DNA from: Polyodon spathula
Taxonomy: Eukaryota; Chordata; Actinopteri; Acipenseriformes; Polyodontidae
Direction of reading: 5' to 3'
Assembly (NCBI RefSeq): GCF_017654505.1
Contig: NC_054539.1
Span: forward strand, 65,490,256-65,554,255
Length of the DNA stretch: 64,000 nt
Below the pieces are notes generated by a model. It did not search any database. It had not been told where the DNA came from and saw only the letters and a program-made list of their open reading frames with translations. A program made the translations under genes and the position numbers. Below are positions 20,701-31,898 of this stretch, piece after piece (position 1 is the stretch's first letter; every line of letters begins with the position of its first letter).

Positions 20701-22118
20701 TTTACAGTGGCTGACGTCTAACACAATTGTGGTAGCGTGTTACACATTTATCAGCACAGGTGATGGCATTTGTTAACACTGCATTGTTTTATGTTTAACA
20801 ACGTTAAATTTAAGTTTTAAATGTTAAAGCGAATACACAAACAAAGTAAAAGTAATAGTCTTGCCAGACAGGCTTTGTGTCGGCGAATGAAATCACCATC
20901 ACTGTCTTCCAGTGCAGAGCTATCCGATTCACTTTCAATCCGTCTGCTTTTGGAAAATTGGGTCTTGAGAATGCTGTCTACAGTTGTGCGTAGGGCGGAA
21001 ATGAAAATAGCGACGAAACATTTCAATTGCAGCATCCATGGCTGGGGCAGTTGTTTTTTTTTCTCCCCCCACATTCCCCCAGTGACCTGATGATGCGAGA
21101 CAAGAACGTCTGAATTTGGCCATGTTAGGGGTTAAAACACAAACACATTTCTATTGGCCTGGTCCGGCCAGCTGTGGAAACAAGGCATTAGAGGGTTGAC
21201 GTGGCTATAGCTAACAAAATAATAACTTGTAACTGCTGCGTACTTCCATGTGTTAGGAGGAACCCATATTTGCACTTTGTTTTTTTTTTATTAAAAGAAA
21301 AAAAAAAAAAAAGGTCAGCTTATTGAAACCTTACTAACCCTTGTCTTATTTAAATTGTGTTGATTTACTTACTGTTAAAGTGTACTTGAGTGTAATTTAA
21401 CATAATTATGTAGGCATTCAGAGTGTTGAATGAGCCAGTGGAACAGAAGGAGTTGAAAAAGCATGAACTGCTGGAGCATCACAGAGCTTGGTGTTGCTCC
21501 ACAAAGCCGGAAAATGCCATCTGTGGGATCAGCAGGATCTGGGTGTTCAGCCTGATGCGGAGAAAGGGCATTGGCAGGCGCATGGTGGACACAGTCAGGT
21601 AGGAGTGTAGAGAGACACCAGGTATTGAAATTGTGCTTCAAGAGCAGAACACCTTGAAGTACTGCACTTGCCTTTTAGAATCAGTATATACTTGATATGT
21701 TTCTGACATTTTATTACAATATTAACTTTTTATTGTTGGCAGGGATTCATGTTTTGAACTGATTTCAGACTTCTTGTTGAAGTTTCTGTTTTCATCTAAA
21801 CTACTGCAACACAAGACTGAATTCTCAGCAATTTTCTGTACCCCCACACTCCCCAAGTGAGCGTCTTAACTGCTATGCAAAAGAGGCCAGCAAGGAGACG
21901 GAAAGCTTAGGACACAAATTGACTTGAATCTGTAAAATTAAGCAAAAGTACACTGCATAATACTTGTCCCTTCTCTTTGTTTTAGAAACTCGTTTATGTA
22001 TGGATGCCACCTAAGTAAAGAGGAAATAGCGTTTTCAGATCCAACTCCAGATGGCAAGCTGTTTGCTACAAACTACTGCGAAACTCCATCTTTCTTGGTG
22101 TATAACTTCATTAGTTAA
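16046..22118 (+). CDS. esco2: ESCO2, cohesin acetyltransferase (establishment of sister chromatid cohesion 2)
   Basis: Ten coding exons: 16046-16086, 16387-17410, 17806-17887, 17978-18038, 18357-18507, 19244-19375, 19822-19911, 20208-20351, 21414-21598 and 21986-22118. They join in phase to 680 codons plus TAA (human ESCO2 is 601 aa). ESCO2 is a nuclear acetyl-CoA N-acetyltransferase that modifies SMC3 lysines in S phase to lock cohesin. The disordered N-terminus has a KEN tripeptide (residues 58-60), the conserved [17 protein letters not shown] box and a [12 protein letters not shown]-box-like motif. A C2H2 zinc finger follows (C465, C468, H483, H487). The C-terminal GNAT-like domain has [20 protein letters not shown], with the acetyl-CoA loop RRKGIG at 624-629, and [12 protein letters not shown] (653-664). 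All key motifs are intact. The ATG at 16046 has A at -3, and no earlier ATG lies in that exon. Confidence 0.96.
16387..17410 (+). CDS. esco2: esco2 coding exon 2 (long disordered N-terminal exon)
   Basis: Encodes residues 14-355, rich in Lys, Pro and Ser. It contains the KEN tripeptide, the [17 protein letters not shown] box and [11 protein letters not shown]. Acceptor TTGCAG, donor GGAG|GTAAGC. Confidence 0.93.
17707..17800. repeat. (TA)n plus poly-T before esco2 exon 3
   Basis: TA dinucleotides run directly into a T tract that serves as the polypyrimidine tract of the 17806 acceptor. Confidence 0.93.
17806..17887 (+). CDS. esco2: esco2 coding exon 3
   Basis: Encodes [16 protein letters not shown] then [11 protein letters not shown]. 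Its acceptor follows a long (TA)n plus poly-T tract. Donor is aaaa|gtactg, a weaker site. It ends one base into a codon. Confidence 0.85.
17978..18038 (+). CDS. esco2: esco2 coding exon 4
   Basis: Encodes [20 protein letters not shown]. The YPIFS motif just upstream of the zinc finger is characteristic of ESCO proteins. It ends two bases into a Gly codon. Confidence 0.88.
18357..18507 (+). CDS. esco2: esco2 coding exon 5
   Basis: Encodes [18 protein letters not shown] through [16 protein letters not shown], a basic linker before the zinc finger. Acceptor CCTTAG, donor ATT|GTACGT. In phase 0 at its end. Confidence 0.88.
19244..19375 (+). CDS. esco2: esco2 coding exon 6 (C2H2 zinc finger)
   Basis: Encodes [20 protein letters not shown] and the rest of the finger to KIKFV, with Cys-x2-Cys-x14-His-x3-His spacing. 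Donor GTAAGT. Confidence 0.95.
19822..19911 (+). CDS. esco2: esco2 coding exon 7
   Basis: Encodes [20 protein letters not shown] and [10 protein letters not shown], the start of the acetyltransferase domain. Acceptor TTTTTAG, donor AAG|GTAACT. Confidence 0.93.
20208..20351 (+). CDS. esco2: esco2 coding exon 8
   Basis: Encodes [20 protein letters not shown] to [15 protein letters not shown], core strands of the acetyltransferase domain. Acceptor TTTGCAG, donor CTG|GTAAGT. Confidence 0.93.
20527..21188. mobile_element. TIR transposon relic in esco2 intron 8
   Basis: The left end atgccttgtttccac...ctggcc is the inverted complement of the right end ggccagctgtggaaacaaggcat. The second inverted block (ggtcggcc versus ggcctggtcc) extends this. 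The element is about 660 bp, with a minus-strand frame at 20935-21123 that reads [19 protein letters not shown] and on. The frame is not recognised as a known transposase domain. Superfamily not determined. Confidence 0.6.
21414..21598 (+). CDS. esco2: esco2 coding exon 9 (acetyl-CoA binding)
   Basis: Encodes [20 protein letters not shown] through [18 protein letters not shown] and RRMVDTV. It carries the acetyl-CoA pyrophosphate-binding loop. Acceptor ATGTAG, donor CAG|GTAGGA. Confidence 0.95.
21986..22118 (+). CDS. esco2: esco2 coding exon 10 and stop
   Basis: Encodes [20 protein letters not shown] and the rest to FLVYNFIS, then TAA at 22116-22118. The [12 protein letters not shown] motif is the most conserved ESCO C-terminal block. 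Confidence 0.95.
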
Positions 22119-22254
22119 GAAACATGTTTTTTTTGTATTAATAGTGTTTTTTTATGCCATGCAAACAATTTTATGGCTTTTTTTTTTTTTTTTTTTTTTG
22201 AACAAGTACCAAGTAGCTAAACATTTAATGAGAAATTAGTTTTGGTGACTTCAT

Positions 22255-22260
22255 AATAAA
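22255..22260 (+). terminator. esco2: Candidate esco2 poly(A) signal
   Basis: AATAAA 137 bases after the stop codon. A second AATAAA at 22544-22549 would give a longer 3' UTR. Confidence 0.5.
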
Positions 22261-22560
22261 AACATCTGCTTCTAAATGAAATGTTTAGATTACATTTTTT
22301 AATTCTGTTTTTTGTGTTACAGTATGTCTAATTTGTAAATAGTTTAAAAAAGTTAAATTTTATGTTTTTATTTGAAAAGTGAATTGGTTTTAAATAATTA
22401 AAACAATGCTGATATGTTACCAGCATGCCATTTAGTTAGTTTGATGGGTTAGTTACTTACTTGGCTGTAAAAAGGTGGGCCCTTGTATGAAAATTATGGG
22501 TCATTGTTTAATGTTTTAATAGTTAACATGTTGTAGTACTTTTAATAAAATGGTTTTGCA

Positions 22561-24149
22561 AAGTTATATGAAATAATTGTCCCTGTTTTGCACACAAGAG
22601 TAAGCATGGATCATCTTTCTCTGCAAATTTCTGCTTGTTTTTCATCAAGTGACATCAGGTTAAGAAAATTCAAACAATTCAATTAAATTTGCTTTATTGG
22701 ACTATGGTACTTCCTTACACACTGCACTGACTGCCTGAACACTGTGTAACACCACATAGCTAGGTGCATTGCAAGTGGAAACAAGTGACTTGTCCTGCGT
22801 TGAAGGTGAATTGGACCACTTTTGACTTTGCCTCTGAACCTGCTGTCTAATGCATGCAAATTGTACATTTGCACATTCCTCTTAATATGATCGTTGACAT
22901 CCTTCACATTTTACCACTTGGGGGTGAAGTTCAATCATCCAGTGATATTTATAAGTATGAATCAAAACTCATTTTAACACTGAAAGACAAAAAAGGCTTC
23001 TGATTGGAAGAGTCATTGAATTTAGTCTGGATATTTTAGTATTTAGGGTTGTTTTAAATTTTTATTTTAGCTATGGATGAATTGAACAGCTGTAGCACTG
23101 AAGTTGCTTGTAACAAAGACTCATTTGTAGCTAGCCACTGCAGTGAAGCACAAATCATTGTGGACACCCACTACCCTTTTTGAACTATGACATTTTTTTG
23201 GTGTTTGCATCGAAGTATCACTAAGCTCTTATAAGGGCTGCATAACAAATACACAATTTATCTTGGCTGTTATCTATAAGGTTTGCATCTACATAATTGG
23301 GTGGATAATTTTAATTCTGGTGCCACTATGCTTAAAATATAAATAGGATACTACTTTTGTTTTTATGTACTTAATAGAGCATTCTGTAATGTGCAGTTCA
23401 AATATTGTATGCAGTAAGTAAAGCCATGTCAGTGTTACTTTAACTTGTGGGTTCTGTGCCTTGGCTACAAAAAGGGTACCATGTCATTTACTTTATAGAA
23501 TAAGAACTAGATTAGCCTGCAGCAATTGCATGCCAAATTGTTGCCACAAAAGTTGCAGTACTAAATGTTTCTTTGATTTAATATGGCAGTGATATTGCTG
23601 TTGTGTTTGGCTTGTCTGTGGTGTGGACTGTGCATGTCAGTACACCGACCTGTGTGTCTGTAGTGTGTAATGTGCATGACTGTACAGCGACTGGCATGTC
23701 TGTAATGTGGAATGTGTGTATGTATCTCTCTAGGAGGACTGTCTCTATGCCTTTTAGTGATTGTTGTTTTAGGCAGACACCCGAGCACTACGCTTCCATT
23801 GTCTCTATGGGCTTTGCCTGTTATTTTACATGGGCGCACCTCAGGATGGAACAGAATTCCTTGGAAACCATATTACATATCTTTACAGATGAGTAATTAT
23901 TTTGGAAATAAACCTTGGCAGAAGATGGACACAGTATCATTGTATTACTGTCTTGCAATATTGACAGTCTATATATAATCATGTCACTCATCAGATTTTT
24001 CACTTAAGGGGCTTTATAGTTGACCTAATAAACCAATGCCCTTGAAGCATAAGTCACAGCTCTATATTTCCTAAAAGCATTTTACAGCACTGGAGCAGCA
24101 ACCTGGATTGCTTCTTAAAAACATGCATTTAACAAAAATAAATATAATG

Positions 24150-24150
<1 letters not shown>
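22561..24150. other. Intergenic between esco2 and pbk
   Basis: esco2 and pbk converge here. I see no gene. At 23605-23725 is a degenerate tandem repeat of about 45-base units around tgtctgtagtgtg. The rest is unique-looking AT-rich sequence. Confidence 0.45.

Positions 24151-24212
<62 letters not shown>
24151..24212. repeat. (TA)n microsatellite
   Basis: About 60 bases of pure TA just before a dispersed repeat copy. Confidence 0.95.
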
Positions 24213-24215
<3 letters not shown>

Positions 24216-24400
24216 ACTATGTAACACAATTTTTGTTCCTGGGTAGTAAGTGTTATTTCCTAATTGCTTATGCCTTAAAAGTATAGAAAATGGCTATTAT
24301 TCCCCACAAACTTTGTTTTTGTGACCAGGGCAGTGATATTTCAAAATATCACTATTTCCAATGGGAAAACAGGCAAATGTGTGTCTTTTTGTTTTTAATT
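24213..24400 (+). repeat. Dispersed repeat, copy 1
   Basis: From acactatgtaacacaatttt to gcaaatgtgtgtcttttt, this nearly duplicates 55532-55715 in the same orientation, with only scattered substitutions. The family is not identified. Confidence 0.85.
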
Positions 24401-24582
24401 TTTAATAGGAACATTTGCAAAAGATATTCTATTAGAAGATGGTTTTAAAATTAGACATCATGTTGTGGCTCTAGCTTAATGTGACAGACCATCAAAGTAA
24501 AAACTACTGTGTTAATTAGTTAAAGGCAACCCTTCTAAAACAGCTTAAACTCTAGTACAGTACTAGTAAAACAAATGTGATT

Positions 24583-24794
24583 CTATTTGCTTGGCTCTTG
24601 CATGGCTGCCTCTAACACTTCAACTATCTGAGCAGCAGAGGGCCTCGTTTCGAGATCTTCGTTAGTGCAGACTGAAAAAACCTCTATGGCTTGTTGGCAT
24701 GATTCATCCAGCTCCCTCCTGTTGATAGCAGGTCGAGTCCCCAAAGCTTCATAATAAGCTTCCTCGTCAAAGTTAGCTTCATCAAAGGAATCAT
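24583..24794 (-). CDS. pbk: pbk last coding exon
   Basis: Encodes [20 protein letters not shown] and the helices [20 protein letters not shown] and [15 protein letters not shown], then stop TAG at 24583-24585. Acceptor TACTCCAG. Confidence 0.92.
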
Positions 24795-25014
24795 CTGGAG
24801 TAAAAACAATACAACAATAAATAAACATTGTATAAGACATACGGTACCTAAAAAGTTAATACACTTTGGTATGTGATACTGTATCTTTTCTATTTATTTG
24901 TGACATACAAACAAATACAATGTGGAGAACAGTCAAAGCTGCAACTTATACATGGACTTCACGTTAATTGTACATTAATTGTACATAGAGAATAAAAAAA
25001 AATCATCTAGCATT

Positions 25015-25079
<65 letters not shown>

Positions 25080-27161
25080 GTGTGTGTGTGTGTGTGTGTG
25101 TGTGTGAGAATGCTAGGTGATTTTGAGACACCTTTAGCAATAATAACCACTTTTAAATGATTAGGATATTTGTCAATGAACTTTTGGCATGATTCTTCAA
25201 TGATTTTCTGACCATTCTTCAATGCAAAATTGCTCCAGTTCATTCATATTCCAAGGACTTCTCTTCTGCACAGGCTTCTTCATCTCATACCGAAAGTTCT
25301 CAATCGGATTTAGATCGGGACTTTGACTAGGCCAATCCAGAACCTTGATTTTATTCTTCTTTAACCATTCTGAAGTAGATTTTGATGTGTGCTTTGGATC
25401 GTTGTTGTGTTGGAATGTCAAGTTGCGCTTTATACCAAGTTTTGTATCGTAGGGTTTCAGATGATTTGCCAATATCTTTTGGTATGCTATGGAATCCATT
25501 TGACCATGTATTGGAACTTAATTTCCTGTGCCATAGATGAAAAACAGCCCCATAGAAGGATATTACCACCTTCATGCATCATAGTAAGCAATTGTCCTTG
25601 TGACGTTTTCCTAAGTCTTTTTTCTTGGCCTGCGACCATTAAGACCTTCCCCATGCAATACTCAACCTGTGGTTGAAATGGAAACCCCACTCACACTTAC
25701 AGCCAATTCACTTGGAATATCTTTGGCTGTCAATCTCAGATTGTTATTAACCTTCCTCACAATTCTTCTATTTGTTCCTGGTGAAAGAACCTTCTTTCTT
25801 CCAGACTGAGGGATCGCAGTGACAGTACCATGAGTCTTGTACTTGTTGATAATAGAAACAATAGTTGAAATTGGGATAATCATGCTTGGAAATCTTCTTT
25901 TATTTTTCTCCAGCTTTATGACAATAAATAATTTTATGCCTAAGGTCTTCAAATAGCTCTTTACTTATTCCCATATTGACTTATAGGTAATGACAACAAT
26001 CATCCTATGCCTAACCCTTTTCTACTCTCTAAGAATGGTCACCTACAATCCAGCATTTTTAGACTTTTCTAGAATTAGGTTCGGCATTCTCATATTGAAA
26101 TTTCTAGTACCTTGTAAACAATACTATCATAGCATCAAAGGGTATGAATAATTTTGAATTAGCATTTTTGGAGTTTTGCAAAAAACATTGCTGAAATAAA
26201 TAATTGTAGACATCTATTTCTTGTAACTTTTTTTCTCATCCACAAAGCAAAACTTTTGTTATAAAAGATGGTTCCTAAAATTCCTTGTTTTTGAGAAATT
26301 ATACATTTCCATTGGGGTATGTCATTTATATTTATTTTTTAAATTTAGAATCTCCAATTATTTTACCACCGATTGTTTTCCAATTTGCAATGCCCAATTA
26401 TTATTATTTTTATTCCTCCTTTAGTACGGCGATTTCTCCATCAATACGGCAATTCCCCACACAGCTCAGGACAATGACGGGACCAGCCCCCAAGCTCACT
26501 CGGCAACTGGCCTGTAGAGGTCACCGCAGAGCGGTGAAGAGAAGCAGTCTAAGCTGGATCCCACCTCCCTAACCCCGAGAACGCCAAAGCAAAGACCGGC
26601 TACATCCCACAACTAGGATTCAACATTGCGATCTCTGGTTGCATGATTACATAATTGGTTGATAATCCTGTACTAGTTTTATATTATATTTGTACTTGCA
26701 TTAATACAAGTCTATAATTAGGTGTTCTTGTAGGCTACATTTTCACTAGAGGATGCTGCAAGCTCAGTATTCCTCAGGTATTACAGCTGGATGGCAAAAA
26801 CTTTCTGGCAACAAATGAATAAACTAGAAAAAATAACTCAGTCATTTTTGGAAAAAAATGGCTTCAACTTAATATTGATGGACACCAATAAGCTAATCTA
26901 AATCCTCCCCTGCTGAAATGAGTACTTATTTGCTGTTTGATCATACTTATACAGAATTTGCATTAAAAATCAAATGTTTCAGCACAGGGAACCCAATCTC
27001 ATGAACAAATCAAATACCAGCTTCTTCATTGTTACACTCCAGCTGGTCAAGATGAGGTACACACAGAGTCATCATTTCCCACAGCGTCAGCCCATAGGCA
27101 AAGATATGCCATTTGTCAGTAATTACACCCTCCTCTAAAGCTTCCTTAGGTTTCCAGGGTT
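24583..27161 (-). CDS. pbk: PBK (PDZ-binding kinase, TOPK), 3' part only
   Basis: Two coding exons, 27018-27161 and 24583-24794, join in phase (GAA-GCT-G|AT-GAT). They encode the end of the kinase domain and the tail: [17 protein letters not shown] and [20 protein letters not shown], then an acidic stretch, [20 protein letters not shown] and [20 protein letters not shown], then EPSK-stop. This matches the C-terminal third of vertebrate PBK, a mitotic MAPKK-like Ser/Thr kinase of about 322 aa. The exons for the glycine loop, Lys, HGD catalytic loop and DVG (DFG-like) motif were not recognised between 27162 and 35000. This may mean they are diverged, displaced or lost. After VITDK this copy reads WH where I recall AD in mammalian PBK. 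The neighbours agree with conserved vertebrate synteny. Confidence 0.88.
25020..25106. repeat. (TA)n-(TG)n microsatellite
   Basis: About 57 bases of TA then about 28 bases of TG. It has replaced or eroded the left end of the adjoining Tc1 copy. Confidence 0.95.
25107..26325 (-). mobile_element. Tc1-like transposon relic, copy B (pbk intron)
   Basis: Minus-strand transposase fragments at 25197-25499 ([16 protein letters not shown] and NPIENF) and 25662-25952 ([20 protein letters not shown]). The first Asp of the usual QQDNDPKH block is Asn here. The right end (ccattggggtatgt near 26315) is the truncated TIR of the same family as copy C. The left TIR is missing, next to the microsatellite. Confidence 0.85.
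26340..26640 (-). mobile_element. SINE relic (minus orientation)
   Basis: On the minus strand the end reads aattgggcattgcaaattgg and then a ggtaaaa...attctaaattt tail. It aligns well with the tail of the SINE at 49662-50103. The body differs, so it may be another subfamily. Confidence 0.5.
27018..27161 (-). CDS. pbk: pbk penultimate coding exon
   Basis: Encodes [20 protein letters not shown] and [19 protein letters not shown] to NNEEA, covering the P+1 side and helix F. Acceptor TGTTACAG, donor CTG|GTATTT. Confidence 0.9.
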
Positions 27162-28570
27162 CTGTAACAATGTAGAATGCATTAAGGTTACTCACTGGAT
27201 CTCTCTGTGATGCTCACTTCCATTTATAACTTGCAGCAGCAGGTGGTTATAAAGTACACCTTCAGCTCTGTTAAAGCTCATGAACCAAAATAGAAACTAA
27301 AAAGATTGTTTTTAAATTAAAATGTTGCTATAGCTGTAAAATACTGATGATGTCTAATATTTAGCTTAATGCTTAATGTTCACAAATCATTATTGGAATC
27401 ATCATTGGAAACTAAATGTTTCCACCTGGAAAAACACACAAGATCTGCCACAGGCTTTAAATGATATGTTTGTTTTTGCCAAACACCTTTAGAGTATATG
27501 CTCCCACTAATTTGAGATTTGTGCTTTACAAATTAAAAGCTAGTGGGGAGAAATAGACGCTAAATGCAGTGACTGGACAATATACAATCACTGGATTTGT
27601 TAGATGGCTGTTCGTGTGGCTGATGTTATGTATTTGTTATGCACACGTCATCATTGGCAAACATTTAAAAACTGAACACTATAAAAAAATGACAAAAAAT
27701 GAAAAGCATAAACGGAGACAGATGTTATTGTAATAACTAAATATTTGAAAACATCTGTAGAGTTTTTCCTCAAGTCTTTTAAATGACATAATGTCGACAA
27801 AATTATATTTGGCTTTAACAATGTTTTTTTTTTTTTATTTGCAAGAGACTTTCTTTATCCTTTGGGTAATCTAGCTGGCAAAGTGCTCCACTTTAATACC
27901 GAGGAAAAGTTTAAATGTCTTTATATCGATAGCAGGCAACACTTGAATCCTTTCCAAAAGGATCTAGTTAACAGACTTATCTCCCACTGGACATCTAGCA
28001 CAGGACTGACTTACCTCCTCTACTCCAGAGAACTGACACCAGGAGTAACTATTGTATCAATCATGCTATTCACAAATTCAAGTCTACCTATGAGGGAAAC
28101 AGCTTCTTGAATTATTGAATCATTTACTATTCAATGATTCTGCTTCACCAATTGCAACCAGGGTGTAATTTGTCATCAAAAGCAACCCAGATATTATTGC
28201 TTCGATTGTATGGTTTGTTGCATCCACTACATTATTGTTAGACAAACTACAATGTCAGAAAATCTCAGACTGTGGTAGCTCTGTGGTTTATCCTTTCCAC
28301 CCAAAGAAAAAAGACACAAAAGAAAGTCTGTGTAGAATTTGGATCTTAAAATAAGGTGGGTGCACAAAAGCTGGAATGTCCTTTTAAAGGGTCTGCCAGC
28401 CTTATTTCCGAAAAGTTCAGATTCCCTTAACATCTGATATTCTGCTGTAACTGTTTTGAAAGGAACTGCTAGTGAAATTTGAATGTGCATGCTGCTATTT
28501 TTACATGGTTAGTATTTCTTTGTATGAATCACGAGTATGAATTTAAGCTATGTTTCCACCAATAAGACGA
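27162..28570. other. Region expected to hold pbk exons, none recognised
   Basis: No kinase motif was found on the minus strand. A plus-strand open frame at 27841-28110 (containing KVLHFNTEEKFKCLYIDSRQ) has protein-like composition but no recognised family. Confidence 0.35.
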
Positions 28571-28576
28571 ACAAAT

Positions 28577-28745
28577 GGGGACTCCCAACTGGCAAATCCA
28601 TCCAGTAAAGGCACTCCTCTGTAGTGCAGGATGCGCCCTGCAAACTTACAAAAATATTTGTCCGTACCAGCACAGAATTGAACCCATCTGCTCACTAACA
28701 GCGGTGTTATCGCTACAGCAGGTTACAATTTACCCCTCCACAAAC
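28577..28745 (+). mobile_element. tRNA-derived SINE copy
   Basis: The head ggactcccaactggcaaatc...ccagtaaaggcactcc and tgcaggatgcgccctgcaa match the head of the SINE at 49662. The pol III A-box region is recognisable. The tail is short or diverged. Confidence 0.65.
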
Positions 28746-30123
28746 TGGGTAGATAAGTAATGCTTCCTAATAGAGTTCCCGTCAGGTTAATATTAATTGT
28801 GAGGGGACAATTTCAGACGATCTATAATTCTGTGTATGAAAATATTGCAGAAAACTATTCTTTTCAGCTTTCCTGAAACAGTGCACTGTGAGCACTGTGC
28901 TGGAAATTGGACAATGTAGTAAAATAATTATGTTTCATTACCGTCAACGTCAAAGGATTTCTAAAAGGAACACTCATAGGTCACGTGTAATGGTTCAACT
29001 GAACCAAATGAACTTTTGCTTCATGACACTGTTTGCCTCACTTGGGTGCTGTAGAGTCAAACCAGCTGAAGCTTCAGTCCCATGTGAGAATTTGGAGCAG
29101 CTGGGAATAAACTCAAATATTTAATTGAGTATGCACAGTGACAGATTACCAGATGTAATATGCAATCGTGTATTATAGATCATTTCAAAATTAACAGTCC
29201 ACCTTGGATAACATTTTTAATACACTTGCAGAAGGTTCTTGCCAAACAGTTGTATTTACTATAAGAGCTGGACAATAATGAAACTAATTAATCAAATCTT
29301 TGTCATGACGCCTGCATACAGTATACAATATGTGTGCTTGCCTGCCATATATTCTATTACCAACAGTACAGGACTCCATTGTATTTTCTATGTTGTGCTA
29401 AAGTGTGGTCCCTCAGATCTATTTAATTGCCATATAACATTGTAGAGAAAAGAGTTAAAAGAGCCTTCACCTATGTTCATTTTTACTGGGACAAACTTTT
29501 AATACAATTGCATTTTTTTTTTTCTGAATGTTATTTAGGTTGATGTAATTTGTAAATCGGAGCTTAATCGCAACCTGTTATTCATTTTTTTGATGGGTTC
29601 TGAATTTTGGTCAGAGTGGATTGTCAGCTTTGAAGACTGAACTCTTCTCAGTTTTCTTTACAGAAAAGTATGGAGCAGTTAAATCTGCATGGCCCAGAGT
29701 CAACAGTGGTAGTTTAGTAATCTGAGCCACTGAATCTAAATTGATACGACCAAAGCACTTGTGAAATCCATAGTGCATAAAATAACCACCTGAACTAAAG
29801 TCCCCTAGTCCACCGAGCTCAGTTTTATAGAAAATGTGCAACTGCTAAACTAGTCCATACACAATAAACACTGTATTGATGGCTGCCTTTGAAGAATAAT
29901 CCTCATAAAACCAATGCCATTCATCCCAAATTCATATACAGCTTTCTTTTATTTAAAGAGTGTTGTCATGACATTTTCACAGCATCTTGTAATTCTTTCA
30001 CATAACAAGTACATTAGCTTGCCTTTGACCTTGGATATGTCCTTGACCTGGAAATTACCAAGCATCTGTTCCTTGTTAAAACTCCTTGGATAGCCTTCTA
30101 TAGGCTATACAATCAAATACAAT
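28746..30123. other. Unassigned interval upstream of pbk exons
   Basis: No gene or mobile element recognised. The minus-strand frame 29611-29841 (GRINLDSVAQITKLPLLTLG and following) looks protein-like but unidentified. Confidence 0.3.
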
Positions 30124-31898
30124 CAGTTGTCATCAAAAGTTTACATACCCATATGGAAATTTATAATTTCTACAGATCTCTCTCAAACAAATAATTATAA
30201 GAACAATCTTTTGTAGCAAAAGTTTTGCTTTTGTGGATGAGGAAAAGAAGTTACAAGAAAATAGATGTCTACAATTATTCATTTCAGCAATTTTATTTTT
30301 GCAAAGCTCCAAAAATGCTAATTCAAAAGTATTCATACTCTGACAAGGAAAATTAAACAAATAGCTAGTTGAGACACCTTTAGCATAATAACCTCTTTTA
30401 AACAATCTGGATATTTGTCAATGAGCTTTTGACATGATTCTTTAGTGATATTTTACCATTCTTCAACGCAAAATTGTTCCTGTTCATTCAGATTCTGAAG
30501 ACTTCTCTTGTGCACAGCCCTCTTCAACTCATGCCAAAGATTTGCAATCAGATTTATAGCAGGACTTTGACTAGGCCATTCCAGAACCTTGATTTTATTC
30601 TTCTTTAACCATTCTGAAGTAGATTTTGATGTGTGCTTTAGATCGTTGTTGTGTTGGAATGTCTAGTTGCGTTTAAACCAAGTTTTGTAGCGGAGGGTTT
30701 CAGATGATTGGCCAATATCTTTTGGTATGCTACGGAATCCATTTTACCATGTATTGGAACTAAATTGCCTGTGCCATTAGAGGAAAAGCAGTCCCATAGA
30801 AGGACATTACCACCTCCATGCTTGACAGTAGGTATGCTGTTCTTAGTAAGAACATAAGAACATAAGAAAGTTTACAAACGAGAGGAAGCCATTCAGCCCA
30901 TCTTGCTCGTTTGGTTGTTAGTAGCTTATTGATCCCAGAATCTCATCAAGCAGCTTCTTGAAGGATCCCAGGGTGTCAGCTTCAACAACATTACCAGGGA
31001 GTTGATTCCAGACCCTCACAATTCTCTGTGTAAACAAGTGCCCCCTATTTTCTGTACTTTCTCCAAATGTAACAACAATCAGCATGACCAGATAGCTCAA
31101 TTTTTGTTTTATCACTCCACAATACCTTTGACCAGAACTCACCTAAATGCCATTTTGCAAACTTTAAGCGATTGTCCTGTGACATTTTCCTAAGAGTGTT
31201 TTTTTGTCCTTGGCATATGACCATTTAAACCTTTACCATGTAATACTTCAACCTCTGGTTAAAATGAAAACCCCACTCCCACTTACAGCCAGTTCACTTT
31301 GAATATCTTTGGCAGTCAATCTCAGATTGTTATTAACCTTCCTCACAATTCTGCAACTTAGTAAAAGAACCTTCTTTCTTCCAGACTGAGGGCATGTTGT
31401 GACAGTACCACAAGTCTTGTACTTCTTGATAATAGAATCAATAGTTGAAAGTGGGATACTCAAACGCTTGGAAATCTTCTTGTATCCTTCTCCAGCTTTA
31501 TGACAATAAATTATTTTCTGATTAAGGTCTTCAAATACTCTTTACTTTTTCCAATATTGACTTATTGGTAATGACAGCAGTCATCCTATACCTAACCCTT
31601 GTGTACTCTCTAAGAATGTTCACCTACCACCCTGCATTTTCTAGACTTTTCTAGAATTAGGTTCTGCATTGTCATAGTGAAATTTCTAGCACATTGTAGA
31701 CAATGCTATCATAGCAACAAAGGGTATGAATACTTTTGAATTAGCATTTTTGGACATCTATGTCTTGTAACTTTTTTTTCCTCATCCACAAAAGCAAAAC
31801 TTCTGCTACAAAAGATTTTTCCTAAAATTGTTTGTTTTCGAGAAATTTGTAGAAATTATTAATTTCCATTGGGGTATGTAAACTTTTGACTACAACTG
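30124..31898 (-). mobile_element. Tc1-like transposon, copy C, with a nested LINE fragment
   Basis: The left end cagttgtcatcaaaagttta and right end aaacttttgactacaactg are inverted repeats and are flanked by TA-rich sequence. The transposase is minus-strand and heavily broken. The fragment 31248-31463 ([20 protein letters not shown]) is close to copy B. The element is lengthened to about 1.77 kb by an insertion at about 30846-31090. Confidence 0.88.
30846..31090 (-). mobile_element. CR1/Rex1-type LINE 3' end inserted in Tc1 copy C
   Basis: On the minus strand a frame ends with TQRIVRVWNQLPGNVVEADT and FKKLLDEILGSISY-stop, the typical last residues of a CR1-like LINE ORF2. It is followed by cctctcgtttgtaaactttc and a short repeated tail around ttatgttc. 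It is 5'-truncated. A second copy lies at 57823-57990. Confidence 0.75.
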
